DNA from: an uncultured Collinsella sp.
Lineage (GTDB): Bacteria > Actinomycetota > Coriobacteriia > Coriobacteriales > Coriobacteriaceae
Assembly (NCBI GenBank): GCA_958452935.1
Contig: CAUDVX010000008.1
Coordinates: forward strand, 1 to 62,636
Direction of reading: 5' to 3'
DNA length: 62,636 nt
In this document: piece after piece, positions 57,953 through 62,636 of the stretch
Numbering within the stretch: the first letter of the stretch is position 1
Layout of the letters: every line of letters starts with the position of its first letter
Notes under the pieces: model-generated
Databases searched by the model: none
What the model was told of the DNA's origin: nothing
The model's input: the letters and a program-made list of their open reading frames with translations, nothing else
Made by a program: the position numbers and the translations under genes

Positions 57953-59131
57953 ATGACCGCAGGTCAAAACCGCATACCCGTGAATCTTGACTATGCCGCC
58001 TCGACGCCCATGCGCGCCGAGGCGCTCCTTGCGCAGCGCGAGTACGACGACAGCGAGCTTGCCGGCGTAAACCCCAACTCGCTGCACTCGCTTGGACGCA
58101 AGGCCGCCGCACGCCTGGAGGTGGCACGTCGCGAGATTGCTCGCAGCTTTGGCGCGCGCGTTCGCCCGTCCGAGATCATCCTTACCAACGGCGGCACCGA
58201 GGCAAACCAGCTGGCGCTCCTCGGTCTTGCCGAGGGCGCCCGTCAGCGCGATCGCAAGCGCGACCGTGTCATCGTTACGGCGATCGAGCACGATTCGATC
58301 CTGGACAACCTACCGCTGCTGCGTGCCGCGGGCTTTACCGTCGACCTGGTACAGCCCTGCCGTGCGGGCTACATTGAGCCCGCTGCGCTCACGGAGCTGC
58401 TCGGCGACGACGTTGCGCTCGTGAGCATTATGGTCGCCAACAACGAGACCGGCGTGGTGCAGCCCATCCGTGAGCTGGCCGCCGCCGCACATGCTGCCGG
58501 CGCCTTGTTTCATACCGATGCCATCCAGGGCTACTTGCATATTCCGCTCGATGTCACCGAGCTGGGCGTTGATGCTATGACCGTTGCCGCGCACAAGATC
58601 GGCGGCCCTGTGGCATCCGGTGCGCTCTACCTTAAGAACCGCACGCCGCTGCGTCCGCGCATCTTTGGCGGTGGACAGGAAGCCGGCCGTCGCGCCGGTA
58701 CGCAGGATCTGCGCACGCAGCTGGCTTTTGCCGCTGCCGCTTCCGTGTTGCTGCCGAATGTGGCCCAGGAGCGCGCGACGCTGCAGGCCCTTTCCGACAA
58801 GCTCTACGCCACGCTTACGGCCCATCCGCACATTCATGCCACCATGGGTGACTACGCCCAGGCCGACCGTCTGCCCGGCATGGTTTCGATCTACGTTGAC
58901 GGCATGGACTCCGAGGAGCTCATCATCAAGCTCGACGCCGCCGGCTTTGAGGTTTCGGCCGGATCGGCTTGCTCGAGCGGCAGCATGGACCCGAGCCACG
59001 TGCTCAGCGCCATGGGTATTGCCCGCGAGCATGCGCTAGGCGCACTTCGCGTCTCCTACGATGACCGCGTGAATCCGAGCGATCTGGACGACTTTGCCCA
59101 GACGCTGCTCTCGATCGTAGGCGCCGCATGA
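57953..59131 (+). CDS. Cysteine desulfurase (NifS/IscS-like)
   Basis: A 392-residue class V aminotransferase giving sulfur from cysteine for Fe-S clusters or tRNA thiolation. NLDYAASTPMRAEAL at the N-terminus, NPNSLHSLGRKAAARLE, LTNGGTEANQLALLGL, NNETGVVQPIREL, the PLP lysine in VAAHKIGGPVASGALYLKN (the usual GPKG loop is altered to GPVA), and the reactive cysteine in SAGSACSSGSMDPSHVL. Group I by the long Cys loop. Its stop overlaps the next gene (ATGA). It might serve the Fe-S proteins of this operon (IspH, DUF512) or tRNA thiolation. Confidence 0.9.
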   Translation: MTAGQNRIPVNLDYAASTPMRAEALLAQREYDDSELAGVNPNSLHSLGRKAAARLEVARREIARSFGARVRPSEIILTNGGTEANQLALLGLAEGARQRDRKRDRVIVTAIEHDSILDNLPLLRAAGFTVDLVQPCRAGYIEPAALTELLGDDVALVSIMVANNETGVVQPIRELAAAAHAAGALFHTDAIQGYLHIPLDVTELGVDAMTVAAHKIGGPVASGALYLKNRTPLRPRIFGGGQEAGRRAGTQDLRTQLAFAAAASVLLPNVAQERATLQALSDKLYATLTAHPHIHATMGDYAQADRLPGMVSIYVDGMDSEELIIKLDAAGFEVSAGSACSSGSMDPSHVLSAMGIAREHALGALRVSYDDRVNPSDLDDFAQTLLSIVGAA

Positions 59132-59937
59132 TCGTCTCCGAGCTTGAACGTGCGCTGCTGGCACGCTATCCCAAGGCGGACGCCGAGGGCTGGGATCATG
59201 TTGGGCTATCTGTGGGTGATCCCGCTGCAGAGATCACCGGTGTTGCCTGTGCACTCGACGCAACCGAGGCCAACGTGCACCGCGCTCTCGAGGCCGGCGC
59301 CAACGTGCTGCTGACGCATCATCCCATCTATATCAAGGCGCCTGAGGCGTTTTGCCCGGCGGATGCGTCGCGTCCCCAGTGCAGCGCAGTGCTGTACGAG
59401 GCAGCTCGTTGCGGCGTGAGCATCATCTCGCTTCACACAAACCTGGACCGCTCGCACGAAGCGCGTGCTCGCCTGAGTGAGTTGCTGGGCGCTGAGCCCA
59501 TGAGCTCGTTGGAGCACGTAGACGAGCCTGAGCTCACCGGTCTGGGCGCACTCGCGACCCTCCATGACGCCTGCAACCTGCGCGATCTCGCCAACCGTGC
59601 CGCCACGGCCTTTGGCAGCGACCCGCGCGTATGGGGCGAAGCCGAGCACCCGTGCCGCACCGTCGCCATTTTGGGCGGCTCCCTCGGCGACTTTGGCGAG
59701 CTTGCCATCGCCGCCGGTGCGGATGTCATCGTGACGGGCGAGGCGGGCTATCACGTGGCGCAGGACCTCGCTCTGCGCGGTCTGGGCATCATCCTGCTCG
59801 GCCATGACCGCTCCGAGGAGCCGTTCGTTGATATATTGATGAACTCTGCAGTTGACGCCGGGGTCGACCCCCGTCATGCGATTAAAATACTGAACCCTTG
59901 CCAATGGTGGACTGTGACAAAAGGAGAGAACTTATGA
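59128..59937 (+). CDS. Nif3-like dinuclear metal centre hexameric protein
   Basis: A 269-residue member of the NIF3/YqfO family, related to GTP cyclohydrolase I type 2-like proteins. Metal-binding residues are seen in NVLLTHHPIYIK, ISLHTNLDRS and near the end GHDRSEEPFVD, with VGLSVGDPAAEITGVACALD at the start. Function unknown in bacteria; a cofactor-metal chaperone has been proposed. It overlaps the cysteine desulfurase stop by 4 bases and the next gene by 4 bases. Confidence 0.88.
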   Translation: MIVSELERALLARYPKADAEGWDHVGLSVGDPAAEITGVACALDATEANVHRALEAGANVLLTHHPIYIKAPEAFCPADASRPQCSAVLYEAARCGVSIISLHTNLDRSHEARARLSELLGAEPMSSLEHVDEPELTGLGALATLHDACNLRDLANRAATAFGSDPRVWGEAEHPCRTVAILGGSLGDFGELAIAAGADVIVTGEAGYHVAQDLALRGLGIILLGHDRSEEPFVDILMNSAVDAGVDPRHAIKILNPCQWWTVTKGENL

Positions 59938-60653
59938 GCGCCGGCGCTACGCTACTCAAGCTGCAACAGATCGATTTGGAGCTCGCCCGCAACAAGAGCG
60001 AACTTGCCAATATGCCGGAGCTCAAGGAGCTCGCTTCCAAGCGCAAGACCTATGCGAAGCTCAAGTCCGAGATGACCAAGCTCTACGCCCAGCGCAAGGA
60101 TCTGGACATTGAGCTCGACGACCTCAACACCACCGAGATCCAGACCAACAACGCTATCGAGGCCGCCAAGAAGCGCCATGTCGATGGTTCTGACTACCGC
60201 GAGGTTCAGGACCTGGAGAACGAGCTCGCCACCCTGGCCAAGCGCCTGGACAAGATTGAGCACACCCGCAAGGATGTCGTTGTCGCCCATAAGGAGGCGC
60301 TCGACCGCGAGGCACGCGCTCAGGCCATCATCGCCAAGTTCGAGGAGGGCGTGAAGGCCGATACCAAGGCTGCCCGCGCCAAGGCCGCCGACCTCCAGGC
60401 CCAGATTGACGCCGCCACCAAGGAGCGCACCGCCCTTGCCGCCACGCTGCCGACCGACGTGTTCACCGACTACGAGCGTCTGCTCAAGCAGTTCCGCGGC
60501 CTGGCCGTCGAGACCATTCAGGGCAACATCCCAACGGTCTGCCACACCGCGCTGCAGGCATCGTCCATGAGCGACCTCAACCACGACGGCAGCGAGATTA
60601 CGCACTGCCCGTACTGCCACCGCCTGCTCGTGCTCCCCAGCAAGGAAGCTTAA
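59934..60653 (+). CDS. Coiled-coil zinc-ribbon protein (DUF164 family)
   Basis: A 239-residue protein with a long antiparallel coiled coil (residues about 5-180: LLKLQQIDLELARNKSELAN; YREVQDLENELATLAKRLDK) followed by a C-terminal zinc-ribbon remnant. The second knuckle HCPYCHRLL is intact, but the first, normally CxxC, reads VCHTAL and has lost one Cys, so zinc binding may be altered. ATG 59934 has AAAGGAGAG and overlaps the previous stop. Family function unclear; commonly next to Nif3. Confidence 0.85.
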   Translation: MSAGATLLKLQQIDLELARNKSELANMPELKELASKRKTYAKLKSEMTKLYAQRKDLDIELDDLNTTEIQTNNAIEAAKKRHVDGSDYREVQDLENELATLAKRLDKIEHTRKDVVVAHKEALDREARAQAIIAKFEEGVKADTKAARAKAADLQAQIDAATKERTALAATLPTDVFTDYERLLKQFRGLAVETIQGNIPTVCHTALQASSMSDLNHDGSEITHCPYCHRLLVLPSKEA

Positions 60654-60656
60654 ACG

Positions 60657-61868
60657 ATGGCGGCACCCAACAATTCAATGCAACTTGAGGGAAAAACGAT
60701 CCTGCTGGGCATTACCGGCGGGATCGCCGCCTATAAGTCGTGCAATATCGTGCGCCTGCTGCAAAAGCGCGGCGCACGCGTCAAGGTCGTTATGAGCGAG
60801 CATGCCACCGAGTTTGTGGGGCCGCTCACCTTCCGCGCACTCACCAATGAGCCGGTCGCGGTGGGCCTGTTCGACGACCCCTCCGACCCCATCCACCATA
60901 TTTCGCTGGCCCAGGAGCCCGACCTGGTGGTCGTGGCGCCCGCGACGGCCAATATCATCGCCAAGATGGCCAACGGCATTGCCGATGACCTCATCTCCAC
61001 CACGCTGCTTGCCACGCCGCGACCCATCGTGATCGCACCCGCCATGAACAATGGCATGTGGAAGGCGCCGGCGACACAGGCCAATATGGCAACGCTGCGC
61101 GAGCGCGGGGTGCACGTGGTTGGCCCCGGTAGCGGTTACCTTGCCTGCGGCGACGTGGACACGGGACGCATGAGCGAGCCCGAGGACATCGTCGAAGCCA
61201 TCTGCGAGGTGCTCAATCCCGCGCCCCAGGACCTTGCAGGCAAGCGCATCGTGATCACCGCCGGTCCTACGCACGAACCGATCGACCCCGTACGCTTCAT
61301 CGGCAACCGCTCGTCGGGCAAGATGGGCATCGCCCTGGCAGGGGAGGCTGCTCGCCGTGGTGCTGAGGTCACGCTTGTGCTGGGGCCGACGTCACTCGAC
61401 GTGGGTCGCGGCGTAGAGTGCGTGCGCGTGCAGACCGCCGCAGAGATGCTGCAGGCGGCGCTGAGCGCCTTCCAGTCGGCCGATGCGGCCATTTGCGCGG
61501 CCGCCGTCGCCGACTACACACCCGCGGCCCCAGCCGACCATAAGCTCAAAAAGGCCAATGAACGCCTCGATCGCATCGAGCTCGTCGAGACCGTTGATAT
61601 TTTGGCTGAGCTCTCGCGCCAGAAGGGCGAGCGCCGTGTGATCGGATTTGCAGCCGAGACCGATAACGTCGTGGAGTACGCTGAGCGTAAATTGGCCCGC
61701 AAGGGCTGCGATGCGATCATCGCCAACGATGTCTCGCGCGCCGATTCGGGCTTTGGAACCGATACCAACAAGGCTTGGATCGTGAGCGCAGCGGGTACGC
61801 AAGAACTTCCTGTGCTAACAAAACCCCAGCTCGCAGATACAATTTTGGACTTGCTTCAAAATATTTAA
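60657..61868 (+). CDS. coaBC: Bifunctional CoaBC (phosphopantothenoylcysteine synthetase/decarboxylase)
   Basis: Two steps of coenzyme A synthesis. The 403-residue protein has the flavin decarboxylase CoaC first (LLGITGGIAAYKSCNIVRLL; the catalytic His region; IAPAMNNGMWKAPATQANMA; the Cys lid region GSGYLACGDVDTGRMSEPED) and the ligase CoaB second (IVITAGPTHEPIDPVRFIGN, RSSGKMGIALA; DAAICAAAVADYTPA; KLKKANE). Last gene of the operon; a tRNA-Pro unit starts about 80 bases later. Confidence 0.95.
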   Translation: MAAPNNSMQLEGKTILLGITGGIAAYKSCNIVRLLQKRGARVKVVMSEHATEFVGPLTFRALTNEPVAVGLFDDPSDPIHHISLAQEPDLVVVAPATANIIAKMANGIADDLISTTLLATPRPIVIAPAMNNGMWKAPATQANMATLRERGVHVVGPGSGYLACGDVDTGRMSEPEDIVEAICEVLNPAPQDLAGKRIVITAGPTHEPIDPVRFIGNRSSGKMGIALAGEAARRGAEVTLVLGPTSLDVGRGVECVRVQTAAEMLQAALSAFQSADAAICAAAVADYTPAAPADHKLKKANERLDRIELVETVDILAELSRQKGERRVIGFAAETDNVVEYAERKLARKGCDAIIANDVSRADSGFGTDTNKAWIVSAAGTQELPVLTKPQLADTILDLLQNI

Positions 61869-61876
61869 AAAAGTTC

Positions 61877-61906
61877 TTGCACAAGGGCAAAGTTTCGGGT
61901 TAATAT
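61877..61906 (+). promoter_or_regulatory. Probable promoter of tRNA-Pro
   Basis: TTGCAC (61877-61882) and TAATAT (61901-61906), 18 bases apart. A TATACT at 61904-61909 is an alternative -10. Confidence 0.6.
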
Positions 61907-61948
61907 ACTCCCTGTTGCGAGCGAGAGCAGAGCAACAAACAAAAGCTT

Positions 61949-62025
<77 letters not shown>

Positions 62026-62034
62026 GAAGTTTGC

Positions 62035-62064
62035 AGGTCAGGCACCTAGTGCCTGACCTTTTTT
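62035..62064 (+). terminator. Terminator of tRNA-Pro
   Basis: AGGTCAGGCAC (62035-62045), loop CTA, GTGCCTGACCT (62049-62059), then T-run. Perfect 11-bp stem. Confidence 0.93.
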
Positions 62065-62636
62065 GTTTTAAGCAATTGCATAATTTTGATTACGCAACAG
62101 GGTGCCAAAAATCTACCTGCGCGATAATCACCTTTTGCGGCTACTTGCGCGTTTTGCACGCGCTTGAGCCGATTTATTAACGCGATATGAATCTACATAC
62201 GCGTAGCTGATATACAGCCGAGTAAGGGCTGTATTTATTCCAATAGTTCACTTGATCGGTGAACAAGTGGGCCGTTGCAACGAAACACCAAGCGGGATGG
62301 GCTCTATACGAGGACGCCGCAGAGGTAACGGCGGGGGAGTACGGCAGGCGCACTGAGAGCCGCTGTGTGACCCCATGTCTCCTTGACTCGATTATTTGCG
62401 TTTCAAGCCACGAATCGGTCGAGCAGTTGCCAAAAGAAAGGCCAATGCAGGATTGCACAGGCCTTACATCAGATCAAATTTGAGCTAGAAGCACCAAACG
62501 GGGCGGACGCAACACCATCTCGCCGCAGCCTCGGCGAGCGACATATCGCAGTCGAGGTAGACATCGAGGAGGTCGTCAGATCCCGCACAGGGGGACCGCG
62601 ATGGTGGCCACCGCGCCGCCCGAGGGGCTGTTGGCG
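62065..62636. other. Gene-poor right end of the window
   Basis: No supported intact gene. Near the edge the minus strand reads SDDLLDVYLDCDMSLAEAAA (about 62580-62510), with another frame (ANSPSGGAVATIAVPLCGI) just before it; this looks like a frameshifted remnant of a coding sequence entering from the right, family not recognised. The rest (62065-62480) shows no strong hairpin or repeat. Confidence 0.35.

Overview
This window looks like a chromosomal segment of a high-GC Gram-positive gut bacterium of the class Coriobacteriia, most likely Collinsella or a close relative. This is an inference from the protein families, the GC-rich codon use and the long housekeeping operon scpA-scpB-rluB-cmk-plsC-ispH-der-plsY-gpsA. 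No 16S rRNA gene is present to confirm it.

Layout. (1) 1-6.1 kb: glycogen phosphorylase (cut by the window edge) and glycogen branching enzyme on the minus strand, then a HAD phosphatase, thiamine pyrophosphokinase, a tRNA-Ala and a RhuM-Fic protein behind an SOS-box-like palindrome. (2) 6.4-23.7 kb: a complete exopolysaccharide/capsule locus. It opens with a long structured leader and a NusG-paralogue antiterminator (LoaP type). It continues with the initiating sugar transferase, glycosyltransferases, the UDP-L-FucNAc genes capE-capF-wecB, an acyltransferase, flippase and polymerase, and ends with a UDP-glucuronate epimerase and ugd. The middle (about 13.4-21.0 kb) is visibly AT-rich compared with both ends, so it is the exchangeable cassette.

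(3) 23.7-35.7 kb: a mobile and defence region bounded by two copies of the last 225 bases of ugd. It holds an intact IS3-family element sitting in the loop of the ugd terminator, remnants of IS21, IS110 and IS256 elements, and phage remnants (scaffold-like, terminase small subunit). It also holds an AAA-ATPase/subtilase pair of the IetAS type and a Panacea antitoxin with a three-helix membrane partner. (4) 35.9-43.2 kb: more accessory genes: AbiH, a sortase-anchored surface protein, a dCTP-deaminase-fold protein whose gene reads in frame through one amber codon into a three-helix membrane module, a small nucleotidyltransferase with a RelB-like partner, a DUF3825 protein, tRNA-Val, and a protein with a nuclease-like C-terminus.

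(5) 43.2-44.8 kb: a segmental duplication carrying two tRNA-Ala(GGC) genes, with tRNA-Met(CAT) between the copies. (6) 44.8-61.9 kb: a tightly packed housekeeping run on the plus strand, from an ABC-F ATPase to coaBC, with many start/stop overlaps. It is followed by tRNA-Pro(GGG) and a gene-poor end.

The most interesting signal is in parts 3 and 4. Two unrelated N-terminal modules, one paired with a Panacea antitoxin and one a nucleotide-binding fold that seems to lack its catalytic glutamate, each lead through a charged linker into a similar three-helix membrane module within 5 kb. This suggests a shared membrane-disrupting effector type used by different sensors.
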